Assembly: GCA_965221035.1 (NCBI GenBank)
Contig: OZ244860.1
Location: 496,001-560,000 of the forward strand
Direction of reading: 5' to 3'
Origin: UBA6522 sp965221035
Lineage (GTDB): Bacteria; Pseudomonadota; Gammaproteobacteria; Steroidobacterales; Rariloculaceae
Length of the DNA stretch: 64,000 nucleotides
The notes under the pieces are model-generated. The model made no database searches and was not told where the DNA came from. It saw only the letters and a program-made list of their open reading frames with translations. Shown here one piece after another: positions 35,250 to 43,927 of the stretch. How positions within the stretch are numbered: the stretch's first letter is position 1; the number at the start of each line of letters is the position of its first letter. The translations under genes and the position numbers were made by a program.

Positions 35250-36416
35250 ATGGACATGACTGCGTTGCGCAAGATATCCATTGAGGGGTTTCGAAGTATC
35301 GCTGAGATAACGAAACTGGACTTGCGGCCGGTCAACGTCTTGATCGGAGCCAACGGATCGGGCAAGTCGAACTTCCTGGACGCGTTCGATCTACTTCGTG
35401 TAACGGCCAACAGCCCAGAACGCGGGCGAGAATGGCTGCCGAATTATGTTCGTCGCGTTGGCGGGGCCGAAAGTCTGCTGCATTTCGGGTCAAAACATAC
35501 TGACCAAATCGCTTTTTCAGTGCAGTTTGGACCCGAGTATTCAAACGGGCTTTTCAATTACAGCATACTGCTTAGGCCAGACAATAGGGATTTGCTGACC
35601 TGCGTGGTTGCCGGGCATCCCATGCCACTATCGGACCAGATCGAAGTTCATGCCATTGCGGAACACGGCACGGACCAAAATAGAGATCAGCTGCGGAAAA
35701 AAATGCTCGGCTGGCGCGTCTTCCATTTTCACGACACGGGCCCTGCTTCCCCACTGCACAAGACTTGCGAAGTGCACGACAATCGCGGATTGCGGGAGGA
35801 TGGGTCCAATCTGGCAGCGGCTTTGTACTTGCTGAAACAACGATACGGGCAGGAATACAACCAGATCAAAAACATAGTGCGTCTGGCCGCTCCGTTTTTC
35901 GAAGACTTTGCGCTTGAGCCGCTGGAGCTGAACAAAGAAACAATCCGACTGGAATGGTCCCATCGAAGGTCGGATGCCTATTTCAATTCGCATTCGCTTT
36001 CCGATGGCACTCTTCGGTTTATTGCGCTGGCAACGTTGCTTCTGCAACCCACATCGCTGCGGCCATCACTCATTCTGCTGGACGAACCCGAACTCGGCCT
36101 GCACCCGTATGCCATCACGCTTTTGGCGTCGATGGTGAAGCAGACGTCCGAGACCTCGCAAATAATCATGGCAACCCAATCTCCGATTCTGCTGGATCAT
36201 TTCGAGCCGGAGGATGTACTTGTTGCGGAGCGCGCCAACGGCGCGACGCAGCTAAGCCGGCTGAACCCGAAAGACTTGAAGGCCTGGCTGAAGGACTACA
36301 GCCTCGGTGAGTTATGGGAGAAAAACGAATTCGGCGGTCGTTCTCCAAGCTGGACCGAGACTACGGCATGCCGCAGTCAGGCTCTGGTGCATGGCCGGGA
36401 CGCGCACTTGCCTTGA
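35250..36416 (+). CDS. OLD/RecF-like AAA ATPase with altered C-terminus
   Basis: 388 residues. ABC-type ATPase head: Walker A GANGSGKS (33-40), signature 'SLSDGTLRFIA', Walker B 'LILLDEPELGLHP' and a switch region 'QIIMATQSPILLDHFEPEDV'. Such single-gene or two-gene ATPases commonly work in phage defence together with a nuclease-type partner. The last ~35 residues after 'DYSLGELWEKNEFGG' look like another gene's DNA read out of frame, because the downstream DUF4276 homology starts in a different frame within them. The native C-terminus has probably been replaced through a deletion. Confidence 0.8.
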   Translation: MDMTALRKISIEGFRSIAEITKLDLRPVNVLIGANGSGKSNFLDAFDLLRVTANSPERGREWLPNYVRRVGGAESLLHFGSKHTDQIAFSVQFGPEYSNGLFNYSILLRPDNRDLLTCVVAGHPMPLSDQIEVHAIAEHGTDQNRDQLRKKMLGWRVFHFHDTGPASPLHKTCEVHDNRGLREDGSNLAAALYLLKQRYGQEYNQIKNIVRLAAPFFEDFALEPLELNKETIRLEWSHRRSDAYFNSHSLSDGTLRFIALATLLLQPTSLRPSLILLDEPELGLHPYAITLLASMVKQTSETSQIIMATQSPILLDHFEPEDVLVAERANGATQLSRLNPKDLKAWLKDYSLGELWEKNEFGGRSPSWTETTACRSQALVHGRDAHLP

Positions 36417-36826
36417 GCGTCGAGTTTACCGAAAAATCGCTCACAATCGAGAAACATGTTGCAGCCGACGTCCTCAATACGATGGGAACGGGCTTCGACA
36501 GCCGTCGGTTTGTCCCTTACGTTGCGATGCACGAATATGAGGCCATGTTGTTCAGCGATTGCGCGGCGTTCGCAGTTGGTATCGGGCAGCCGGAGGTTGC
36601 GGAGTCACTCCAAGCGATCCGGGATCGTTTCGAAACACCCGAAGAGATCAACGATTCAACCGAATCAGCTCCATCGGTTCGAATCGCGAAGCATATTCCG
36701 GGATACCAAAAGCCAATCATGGGATGTCTTGCCGCACTTGAGATCGGTTTGCAGAAGATACGGGGCGAGTGCCCGCACTTCCGAAACTGGCTCGAGCGAT
36801 TGGAATGCTTGGTGGAACAGAAATAG
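36314..36826 (+). pseudogene. DUF4276 family protein, 5'-truncated
   Basis: The 170-residue frame carries the C-terminal two thirds of a DUF4276 (RloB/TOPRIM-like) protein: 'DYGMPQSGSGAWPGRA', 'FVPYVAMHEYEAMLFSDC' and 'SAPSVRIAKHIPGYQKP', then 'IRGECPHFRNWLERLE'. Full members begin with a ~75-residue part containing an EGxTE motif thought to be catalytic; here it is missing and the homology begins abruptly near 36355 inside the end of the ATPase gene. DUF4276 genes commonly follow such ATPases as a pair. I infer a deletion removing the ATPase stop and the DUF4276 start. Confidence 0.6.
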
Positions 36827-36919
36827 CGAGGGGAATGGCCTTCTTGGATTACTGCGACGTAGTTGGCTATCCAACGCAGCACATGTACCACTCATCACGA
36901 GTGACGAAAATGGCGCCAT

Positions 36920-37222
36920 TCATGCGGTGGGTCGATGGCGTCCTTCCAGTTCCGACACCACGGATTGCAGCGACAACCCCCGCATTCTGAGCAAAACCAG
37001 CAAATGGTAGAGCAGGTCGGCCGCCTCCTCGGTCAGTCGTTGCGGCGATTCCGCCACGGCCGCCAGGGTAACCTCCGCGGCTTCTTCGGCCAGTTTCTTG
37101 GCCGCCCTCAGTTCGCCGCCTTCCGCGAGGCGGGCGGTATAGCTATCCGGTCGGGGATCGTCCAGCCGTTCCTGAATGACTTGTTCCAGCGTGTCGAGGA
37201 AATCGATTGCGCCCACGTTCAT
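36920..37222 (-). CDS. hisE: Phosphoribosyl-ATP pyrophosphatase
   Basis: 100 residues, stand-alone HisE of the all-alpha MazG-like fold: 'FLDTLEQVIQERL', 'KKLAEEAAEVTLAAV' and 'EEAADLLYHLLVLLRMRGL' carry the metal-binding acids. Second step of histidine synthesis. Its start overlaps the hisF stop by four bases. In many relatives it is fused to HisI; no hisI (PRA-cyclohydrolase) is present in this cluster, so that enzyme must be encoded elsewhere. Confidence 0.95.
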   Translation of the reverse strand: MNVGAIDFLDTLEQVIQERLDDPRPDSYTARLAEGGELRAAKKLAEEAAEVTLAAVAESPQRLTEEAADLLYHLLVLLRMRGLSLQSVVSELEGRHRPTA

Positions 37223-38148
37223 TCCTCCTCCGGCGGTCGCATGGGAATCGCCGCGTCGATCAGGTATCGCTTCAAATCGGGTATGGGAATCGCGGCAGTG
37301 TGGAAGACACTGGCCGCCAGCGCGCCGTCAACGTCGGCGCGTTCGAAGACCGCCTTGAAATGTTCCATGGCGCCTGCCCCGCCCGAAGCGATCAGGGGCA
37401 CTTGGCAAACGTCGCGAATGCAAGCCAACTGGTCGATGTCATAGCCATTCCGGACACCGTCCTGGTTCATGCAGTTGAGGACAATTTCACCGGCTCCCCG
37501 ATCTTGCGCTTCGGATATCCACTCCAGTGTGCGGCGGCCGCTGGCGCGGCTGCGGTCGGGGTCTCCCGTAAACTGGTACACGACGTAGACCGGCTCCGCC
37601 CGCTGACCAGAGCCCGGTTCGGGCCCGTTTTCATTGCGGGAATCGCTCGTGGAGCTGGCCTTGCCGCGTGCACCGTTTTTGGAGCCGGCCTTGCCGCGTG
37701 AACCGCTTTTGGACCTGGCCTTCCCACCAGAATCTCCGGCGGGTTCGACCGCCAGACTGTCCACGCCGACCACCACACACTGGGAGCCGAACCGGCGCGC
37801 CAGGACTTCGATCAGACCGGGATTCTCCAACGCCGGCGAATTGATGGAAATCTTGTCGGCGCCCAGGTTCAGCACGGTTTCTGCGTCGGCCAGGTTTCGT
37901 ATGCCGCCGGCGACGCAGAAGGGGATGTCGAGCACGGCGGCGACCCGATTGACCCAGTTTCGATCCACGGTCCGTCCATCCGGGCTCGCGGTGATGTCAT
38001 AGAACACGAGTTCATCCGCACCCTCGTCCCGGTACCGCGACGCAAGATCGATGATGTCGCCCATCACTCGATGGTTGCGAAACTGTACGCCCTTGACGAC
38101 CACGCCGTCCCTGACGTCCAGACAGGGGATTATCCGCTTGGCAAGAAC
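37219..38148 (-). CDS. hisF: Imidazole glycerol phosphate synthase cyclase subunit, with insertion and unusual start
   Basis: About 309 residues (usual 255-260). The barrel is intact: 'LAKRIIPCLDVRDGVVVKGV' with catalytic Asp11, 'VVVGVDSLA' with Asp130 and 'LIASGGAGAMEHFK'. Residues ~137-185 are a Gly/Lys/Ser/Arg-rich insertion built from 30-bp repeats, placed after the Asp130 strand. The conserved start has no ATG, GTG or TTG: the codons there are ACG GTC GTT CTT GCC AAG, inside the end of hisA. AGGAG (38161-38157) is eight bases before GTT 38148 and two before ACG 38154. The start given (38148) is set by homology and spacing. It works with hisH. Confidence 0.9.
   Translation of the reverse strand, partial: VLAKRIIPCLDVRDGVVVKGVQFRNHRVMGDIIDLASRYRDEGADELVFYDITASPDGRTVDRNWVNRVAAVLDIPFCVAGGIRNLADAETVLNLGADKISINSPALENPGLIEVLARRFGSQCVVVGVDSLAVEPAGDSGGKARSKSGSRGKAGSKNGARGKASSTSDSRNENGPEPGSGQRAEPVYVVYQFTGDPDRSRASGRRTLEWISEAQDRGAGEIVLNCMNQDGVRNGYDIDQLACIRDVCQVPLIASGGAGAMEHFKAVFERADVDGALAASVFHTAAIPIPDLKRYLIDAAIPMRPPEEE
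37651..37730 (-). repeat. 30-bp tandem repeats inside hisF
   Basis: Units at 37651-37680 and 37681-37710 differ at only a few bases, with a partial degenerate third unit to about 37730. They encode the GKAGSKNGAR-type low-complexity insertion in HisF. Confidence 0.75.
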
Positions 38149-38867
38149 GACCGTATCTCCTCGTCCGAAATCCGCCCTTCCAGCAGCGCCTTGCCGGAAA
38201 TCGCGTAGGCCACGCCGGTGGTCGCCAGATCGCTCAGGTCGCGGCTGTCGCGCACGCCACCGGACGCCTGAAAGCTGATGTTGGGAAACTGATGCCTGCA
38301 GGCCGCATACAATCTGAGATTGGGCCCTTGCAAGGCGCCGTCCCGCTCCACGTCCGTGCACAGTACGTGACGGAGGCTGCTGTCCGAGTAGGCCGCCAGG
38401 GCGCTCCAGAGCGTCTCGGCTGAATCCCTGGTCCAGCCGTGTGTTGCCACTCGGGGCATATCGTCTTCATCCACGCGTACGTCCAGCGCCAATGCCAGGC
38501 GCTCCGCACCGAACTCCCGCAACCAGTCGATGACCCGCTCGGATGCATCGACGGCAAGACTCCCGATGACCACCCGGTCGGCCACTTCCAGGGCGCGTTC
38601 AAGATCGTGCCGCGAGCGTACGCCGCCGCCCAGCTGGATCCCGATATCGGCGTCACGCGCCATTTTCCGTACGATCTTGAGGTTCCTGGGCGCCCCCGCC
38701 GAGGCGCCGTCGAGATCCACCACGTGAAGCCATGCGGCGCCCAGATCCGCGTAACGTTGCGCCAATTCAACCGGATTGACCGGGTAACGGGTTTCCTGGT
38801 CAAAATCACCCTTCAGCAGTCGTACGCAGCGACCGTCGCGAATATCGATGGCGGGTAGCAGGACCAT
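38130..38867 (-). CDS. hisA: ProFAR isomerase
   Basis: 245 residues from ATG 38867, exactly the family length. TIM barrel converting ProFAR to PRFAR: 'MVLLPAIDIRDGRCVRLLKG' with the general-base Asp8, 'LHVVDLDGA', 'QLGGGVRS', 'HVLCTDVERDGALQGPN' with the second catalytic Asp, and 'QASGGVRDSRDL'. Its TAA lies within the start region of hisF, so the two are translationally coupled. Confidence 0.97.
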   Translation of the reverse strand: MVLLPAIDIRDGRCVRLLKGDFDQETRYPVNPVELAQRYADLGAAWLHVVDLDGASAGAPRNLKIVRKMARDADIGIQLGGGVRSRHDLERALEVADRVVIGSLAVDASERVIDWLREFGAERLALALDVRVDEDDMPRVATHGWTRDSAETLWSALAAYSDSSLRHVLCTDVERDGALQGPNLRLYAACRHQFPNISFQASGGVRDSRDLSDLATTGVAYAISGKALLEGRISDEEIRSFLPSG

Positions 38868-38881
38868 GACCGGATGAACCG

Positions 38882-39478
38882 CTAGACCTTCAGGAAATTC
38901 GCGAGTATTGCCGCCCCGAAACGGGCTGACCGCTCGGGGTGGAACTGTGTCGCGAAGAAATTGTCCTGTTGGACCATGGCCGAGAAGGGGCCGCCGTAGT
39001 CGGCCACGCCGCAGGTATAGGCGCCCTGGGGAACCGCGTAGCTGTGAATGAAGTAGGCGTAGCCACCGTCCTGCAAGCCGGCAAGCAGGGGCGTGTCCGC
39101 CACCCTGTGAACCGCGTTCCAGCCCATCTGGGGAACCGGAAGGCGAGCGCTGCGGGAAAAACGGCGCGCCTGTCCGGGAATGATTCCAAGGCATTCCGCA
39201 TCGTCTTCCTCCGAACGCGTATAGAGCAATTGCATGCCCAGGCAGATGCCCAGCACGGGTTGCCGCAGCCCCCGAATGACATCCACCAGATCCGCGGCGC
39301 GAAGTCGTTCCATGGCATCCCGAGCCGCGCCGACCCCCGGAAGCATGACATGGCTGGCGTTCTGGATGAGTCCGGGATCTTCCGTGACAGGAGCGTCGCA
39401 ACCCAGGCGCCCCAGCGCGAACCGCAGGGATGCCAGATTCGCGCCACCGCTGGCGATGATGACCGGTGTCGGCTTCAC
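38882..39478 (-). CDS. hisH: Imidazole glycerol phosphate synthase glutaminase subunit
   Basis: 198 residues from GTG 39478, which overlaps the hisB stop (GTGA). Class I glutamine amidotransferase that feeds ammonia to HisF: nucleophile Cys in 'GICLGMQLL', His/Glu in 'FFATQFHPERS' and 'MLPGVGAARDAMERL'. A longer frame upstream lies inside hisB and lacks homology. Confidence 0.96.
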   Translation of the reverse strand: MKPTPVIIASGGANLASLRFALGRLGCDAPVTEDPGLIQNASHVMLPGVGAARDAMERLRAADLVDVIRGLRQPVLGICLGMQLLYTRSEEDDAECLGIIPGQARRFSRSARLPVPQMGWNAVHRVADTPLLAGLQDGGYAYFIHSYAVPQGAYTCGVADYGGPFSAMVQQDNFFATQFHPERSARFGAAILANFLKV

Positions 39479-40545
39479 AATACCCCCTTCGTGGTGGGCA
39501 GTGTGGCGCCCTCCTGCCGAATCGCCTGTCTGAGGCTGCGGGCGACGCCCTTGAAACATGCCTCCACCATGTGGTGCGCGTTCTCGCCCTCAACGTCGAT
39601 GTGAATCGCGGCACCGAGTTTTTCGGCCAGGGACCGAAAGAAGTGGGGGACCAGTTCAGTGGGCAATCCGCCCACGGAGTCGCGCGGAAACGTCCCTCGG
39701 AAGACGGCGTATGGGCGGCCGCCCAGGTCCACGGCGACTCGCGCCTGGGACTCGTCCATGGGCAACAGGAAACCGTAGCGGAGTATTCCGATCTTGCTTC
39801 CAAGAGCCTGTCTCAAGGCGTCTCCCAGCGTCAGCGCCACATCTTCGACGGTGTGGTGTTCGTCCACTTCCAGGTCCCCGACGCAGCGGACCCGCAGGGC
39901 AAACCCGCCATGCTTGCCGAGCTGCTCCAGCATGTGATCGAAGAACCCGATGCCGGTTTGCACGTCCGCGTCCGCTTCCCGGTCCAGGTCCACGCTGACC
40001 TGGATGGACGTTTCCCGGGTCTTGCGGACGACGTCCGCACGGCGGGGATCGTCCAGCAGAAGGCGGATGATCCCATCCCAGCTTTCCTCCTCCGCGCCGT
40101 TTTCGGCAACCCTGAATCCCCTGAGTCCCAGATTGGCTGCCAACTCCAGGTCCGTGTCCCGGTCGCCTATGACCGCCGAGCGAGACCGATCAAGTTCGTT
40201 GGTGGCCAGAAATTCGGCCAGCAGCCCGGCCCCGGGCTTCCGACAACGACATCCGTCGTCTTCAAAATGCGGACAGTAGAACTCTTTTGAGAAGCATATT
40301 CCTTGCGACAAGAAAAGGTTACGTATGTATTCTTGAGTTGATTCAAATTTATCAGTCGGAAAACCGGGCGTACCCAAGCCATCCTGGTTGCTGACGATCA
40401 CGAATTCGAAACCGGCCGCGCTGGCCCTCAGTAATGACGGGATGACGCCGGGCATCAACCGCACCTTGTCGATGGCATCGACCTGCTTGTCCTCCGGCTC
40501 GACCACGAGCGTGCCATCCCGGTCGAGAAACAAGACCTTACGCAT
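39475..40545 (-). CDS. hisB: Bifunctional histidinol-phosphatase / IGP dehydratase
   Basis: 356 residues, E. coli-type fusion. N-terminal HAD phosphatase: 'LFLDRDGTLV' with the nucleophilic Asp, 'FVIVSNQDGLG' and a zinc loop 'CPHFEDDGCRCRKP'. C-terminal IGP dehydratase (about 165-356): 'TGIGFFDHMLEQLGKHGGF', 'DEHHTVEDVALTLG' and 'HHMVEACFKGVARSLR' with metal-binding His/Glu. Carries out steps 6 and 8 of the pathway. The start overlaps the hisC end by eight bases. Confidence 0.97.
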   Translation of the reverse strand: MRKVLFLDRDGTLVVEPEDKQVDAIDKVRLMPGVIPSLLRASAAGFEFVIVSNQDGLGTPGFPTDKFESTQEYIRNLFLSQGICFSKEFYCPHFEDDGCRCRKPGAGLLAEFLATNELDRSRSAVIGDRDTDLELAANLGLRGFRVAENGAEEESWDGIIRLLLDDPRRADVVRKTRETSIQVSVDLDREADADVQTGIGFFDHMLEQLGKHGGFALRVRCVGDLEVDEHHTVEDVALTLGDALRQALGSKIGILRYGFLLPMDESQARVAVDLGGRPYAVFRGTFPRDSVGGLPTELVPHFFRSLAEKLGAAIHIDVEGENAHHMVEACFKGVARSLRQAIRQEGATLPTTKGVL

Positions 40546-41659
40546 TTTCGCGTGCCTCGGTGCCGGAGTCCGGATCCATTCTGGCGATGGCCGCCAACAG
40601 CCGGTCATTCTGATGCGGAAGGCCCACAGTGATCCGAACGCAATTCCCGAGGCCCGCCTGACCGGCGAACGTTCGGACCAGGATGCCCGCCCGCCGCGCG
40701 GATTCCGCAAAATGCTTCGCATCGCGGGTCTCGACAAGGAGAAAGTTGCCGTCACTCGGCCAAACCGTGGAGATCGCCGGCACCGCCGAGAGCGACTCGG
40801 ACAACCTGGCGCGTTCCCTGCGCACTTCCGTGATCCGGTCTTCGGACACCCCGAGGGCGCTCGTCGACAGCGATTCCAGAACGAGTTCAAAGGACGGTGT
40901 GGGAAAGGTGTAGGGCGGCAGCACGTTGCCGAGAAAACGGATCAACCGGGGCGATGCGATCAGGGCTCCGCAGCGAACGCCGGCCAGGGATACGAACTTT
41001 GAAAGCGTCCTGAGTCGTACCACGTCGTAGCGTCGCCGCAGGGCTTCGAAATCCGGCCCGGAGGAGAACTCCATGTAGGCCTCGTCAATGACCACGAGGG
41101 CACGGCCCCGCGCCGCCCGGCAGATCGATTCCACATCGTCCGGATCCATGGAGGTGCCGGTGGGATTGTTCGGCGAACAGAGGAAAATCAACTTGGAGCG
41201 GTCATTCAGCGCCGCCACGACGCTGGCGACATCCAGTGAGAAATCCCGGGAGGGATCGTCGTCACGGAGCAGCGGCACCTGAATCAGGCTGGCACCCTGG
41301 ATGCCGGCATACAGCCGATACATGTCGAATGTCGGCGGGCAGATGATCACCGAGTCCCGGCGCGCCGCACAGAACGCCCGTATGAGCACATCAATGGCCT
41401 CACTGCTGCCGCGGGTTACCAGGAGTTCTTCGCGCGCCACGCCGTACTGCCTGGCCAGTCGGGCCTGCAGGGCGTCGGGACGCGGGGGCGGATAGCGGTT
41501 CAGTCCGCGCGTGGTCGCGTCGCCGGGTGCCCGGTAAGGGGACTCGTTGGCGTTCAGGCGAAGGCTGCCTGGCTCGTAACGTCCGGGCGTGTAGGGAATC
41601 AACGATCTCAGGTCCGGTCGAGCCAGTTCCAGGATGTCAGGGCGAGGCGTATCGGTCAT
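40538..41659 (-). CDS. hisC: Histidinol-phosphate aminotransferase
   Basis: 373 residues from ATG 41659, which overlaps the hisD stop (ATGA). PLP aminotransferase fold I: 'RLNANESPYRAPG', 'NPTGTSMDPDDV', 'VIDEAYMEFSS' and 'LRTLSKFVSLAGVRCG' with the PLP lysine in SK. Step 7 of histidine synthesis. A longer frame to 41869 lies within hisD and is not coding. Confidence 0.96.
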   Translation of the reverse strand: MTDTPRPDILELARPDLRSLIPYTPGRYEPGSLRLNANESPYRAPGDATTRGLNRYPPPRPDALQARLARQYGVAREELLVTRGSSEAIDVLIRAFCAARRDSVIICPPTFDMYRLYAGIQGASLIQVPLLRDDDPSRDFSLDVASVVAALNDRSKLIFLCSPNNPTGTSMDPDDVESICRAARGRALVVIDEAYMEFSSGPDFEALRRRYDVVRLRTLSKFVSLAGVRCGALIASPRLIRFLGNVLPPYTFPTPSFELVLESLSTSALGVSEDRITEVRRERARLSESLSAVPAISTVWPSDGNFLLVETRDAKHFAESARRAGILVRTFAGQAGLGNCVRITVGLPHQNDRLLAAIARMDPDSGTEARENA

Positions 41660-42954
41660 GCCGGCCACTCGAGCCGCTTGCGTACCGCTTGCCCGTGCGC
41701 ATCCAGCCCTTCCAGCGCGGCGAGCTGTTCGGCTATGGGGCCCACGGCCCGCAACCCGTCCCTTGTCAGCGTTTGAACCGTCATGGAACGCAGGAAATCG
41801 GTCACCCCAAGCCCGGAGCAGGCCCTTGCGGACCCGTAGGTGGGCAGGACATGGTTTGTTCCGCTGCAATAGTCGCCGACTGTTTCAGGCGCCCATGGGC
41901 CGAGAAATACGGAGCCCGCGGCAACGATCCGGTCCAGAATCCGCCTGGGACTCTCGATCTGCAGGATCAGGTGTTCCGGCGCGTAGCGATTGGTGATATC
42001 TACCGCCGTGGCGAGGTCCGGTACCAGAATGGCTCGCGAATGCGCCAATGACTGGCGAACGATCTCACGCCGGCCGAGTGGGCGCGTTTGCGACTCGATT
42101 TCAGCCTGCACCCGGCCGATCAGCCGATCACTGGTGCTCAGCAGCATGACCTGGGAGTCAATGCCATGCTCGGCCTGCGACAACAGGTCGGCCGCCACGA
42201 AGACGGGTTCGGCATTGCCGTCCGCGATTACCAGGACTTCCGAGGGTCCCGCGGGCAAATCCCTCGCGGCGCCCCTGGAGTCCGCGGCGACCTGTTCCTT
42301 GGCTTCCGTCACCCAGGCATTCCCCGGCCCAAACACCTTGTCGACCTTGGGCACGCTGTCCGTGCCATAGGCCATGGCGCCGATGGCTTGTGCGCCGCCG
42401 ACGCGGACCACGGTGGAAATTCCGCAGACTCCGGCAGCGTATAGCACCGCCGGGTCCACCCGCCCGTCGCTACGGGGCGGGCTCGCCAGCACGCGCGTCG
42501 CACACCCCGCAAGGCCTGATGGTACGCCAAGCATGAGGGCTGTGGAGGGGAGGGGGGCACTGCCGGCGGGAACATACAGACCGACGCGTTCGATGGGGCG
42601 AACCAGCCTCTCGCAGACGACGCCCGGTGTGGTCTCGACCGACAGCGGTCGTGGCAATTGGGCGCGGTGAAAGGCTGAAATGTTGTCTGCCGCCTTTCGG
42701 ATGGCAGCCCTCTCATCCTCTCGCAGCGAGGATTCGGCTTCCCTGAATTCCCGCGGTGCAACCAACAGGTTCGAGACTTCAACATCGTCGAGTTCGCGTG
42801 TCAGCCGGAGCAGCGCCGCGTCCCCCTCGGCACGAACCTGGCTCAGGATATCCGCGACCTCTCCGCGAAGACCACCAACGGTTGCGAACGAAGGACGCCG
42901 CAACAGGTTGTCCTGTTCCGAGGTAGTGAGATCCTGCCAGGTGAATCGCTTCAT
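41656..42954 (-). CDS. hisD: Histidinol dehydrogenase
   Basis: 432 residues, full length. Zinc enzyme oxidising histidinol to histidine in two NAD-dependent steps. Seen: 'RLVRPIERVGLYVPAGSAPL', 'GPGNAWVTEAKEQVA', 'LPAGPSEVLVIAD', 'SQAEHGIDSQ' with zinc-ligand Gln/His, 'YAPEHLILQIESP' and 'SGTNHVLPTYGSARACSGL'. It follows hisG by six bases. Confidence 0.97.
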   Translation of the reverse strand: MKRFTWQDLTTSEQDNLLRRPSFATVGGLRGEVADILSQVRAEGDAALLRLTRELDDVEVSNLLVAPREFREAESSLREDERAAIRKAADNISAFHRAQLPRPLSVETTPGVVCERLVRPIERVGLYVPAGSAPLPSTALMLGVPSGLAGCATRVLASPPRSDGRVDPAVLYAAGVCGISTVVRVGGAQAIGAMAYGTDSVPKVDKVFGPGNAWVTEAKEQVAADSRGAARDLPAGPSEVLVIADGNAEPVFVAADLLSQAEHGIDSQVMLLSTSDRLIGRVQAEIESQTRPLGRREIVRQSLAHSRAILVPDLATAVDITNRYAPEHLILQIESPRRILDRIVAAGSVFLGPWAPETVGDYCSGTNHVLPTYGSARACSGLGVTDFLRSMTVQTLTRDGLRAVGPIAEQLAALEGLDAHGQAVRKRLEWPA

Positions 42955-42960
42955 TGGACT

Positions 42961-43860
42961 TCAAACCAGCATCTTTTCCACAGGGATGACGAGGATGGCA
43001 CTGGCGCCGACCTCCTTCAAATCCTCCAGCGTTTCCCAGAAGATGTTTTCGCGGCAGACCGCATGGACCGCCACCTTGTCGTCGCGGCCTTCCAGCGGAA
43101 TGATGGTGGGCGACTCGCTTCCGGGCAGCAATTCCCTGACTTGCGCCAACGCGCTGCGCGGTGAGTGCAGCATGATGTACTTGCTTTCACGCACTTGCAA
43201 AACACCTTCAACACGCTGCAAAAGCCTCTGAATCCAAGCGTTTTTTTCCGGGTGCAATTCAATGGGCGTTTGAATGATCGCGGCGCGGCTCTCCAGGATG
43301 GTTTCGGCTTCGTAGAGGCTATGGGCCTTGAGCGTCGCGCCGGTCGAGACCAGGTCGCAAATCACGTCGGCCTTTCCCAGCCGGGGAGCGAGTTCGACGG
43401 CGCCGGAAAACGTCACGACAGTACCCGGTACGCGGTGACGATCAAGGTACTCCCGGACAATCCGCGGATAGCTGGTCGCAATCCGCCTGTCGGTCAACGA
43501 CCTGGGCCCTTCGTAGGCCTCTTCGACGGGAACACCGAAGGAAAGCCTGCAATGACCGAAGTCCAGCAGGCGGACGCGGTTGAACAGCTTGTCGATGCCC
43601 TGGCTGCTCAGATCCAGGCGAGCCTCCTCGATGACGTTCAAGCCGACGATGCCGAGGTCACAGACATCTTCCTGCACCAGGCCGGGAATATCGTCGTCCC
43701 GAACCAGGAGCACGTCCATCGGCATGTTTTCGCCATAACAGATCAATTGGTCCCGCCCCCGAGAGTAACTCAATCCACAGCGGGCGAGCAGTTCCATGGA
43801 GTGATCCGTCAGCCGACCGGACTTCTGCACCGCGATCTTGATTCGAGGTTGTTCCATCAT
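42961..43860 (-). CDS. hisG: ATP phosphoribosyltransferase (long form)
   Basis: About 299 residues from ATG 43860 (a TTG five codons upstream is possible). First, committed step of histidine synthesis. Catalytic part: 'IKIAVQKSGRLTDHSMELLA', 'CDLGIVGLNVIEEA' and 'DVICDLVSTGATLKAHSL' (PRPP loop). The C-terminal ~75 residues ('IIPLEGRDDKVAVHAVC' and onward) form the ACT-like domain that binds histidine, so this is the long feedback-inhibited form that needs no HisZ. Confidence 0.96.
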   Translation of the reverse strand: MMEQPRIKIAVQKSGRLTDHSMELLARCGLSYSRGRDQLICYGENMPMDVLLVRDDDIPGLVQEDVCDLGIVGLNVIEEARLDLSSQGIDKLFNRVRLLDFGHCRLSFGVPVEEAYEGPRSLTDRRIATSYPRIVREYLDRHRVPGTVVTFSGAVELAPRLGKADVICDLVSTGATLKAHSLYEAETILESRAAIIQTPIELHPEKNAWIQRLLQRVEGVLQVRESKYIMLHSPRSALAQVRELLPGSESPTIIPLEGRDDKVAVHAVCRENIFWETLEDLKEVGASAILVIPVEKMLV

Positions 43861-43927
43861 TTGGGGTTTCCGCAACGGGTAGTTGTTTCGGCAATCGGCG
43901 GTGAATTCCGATTGCGGGGACCATGGT

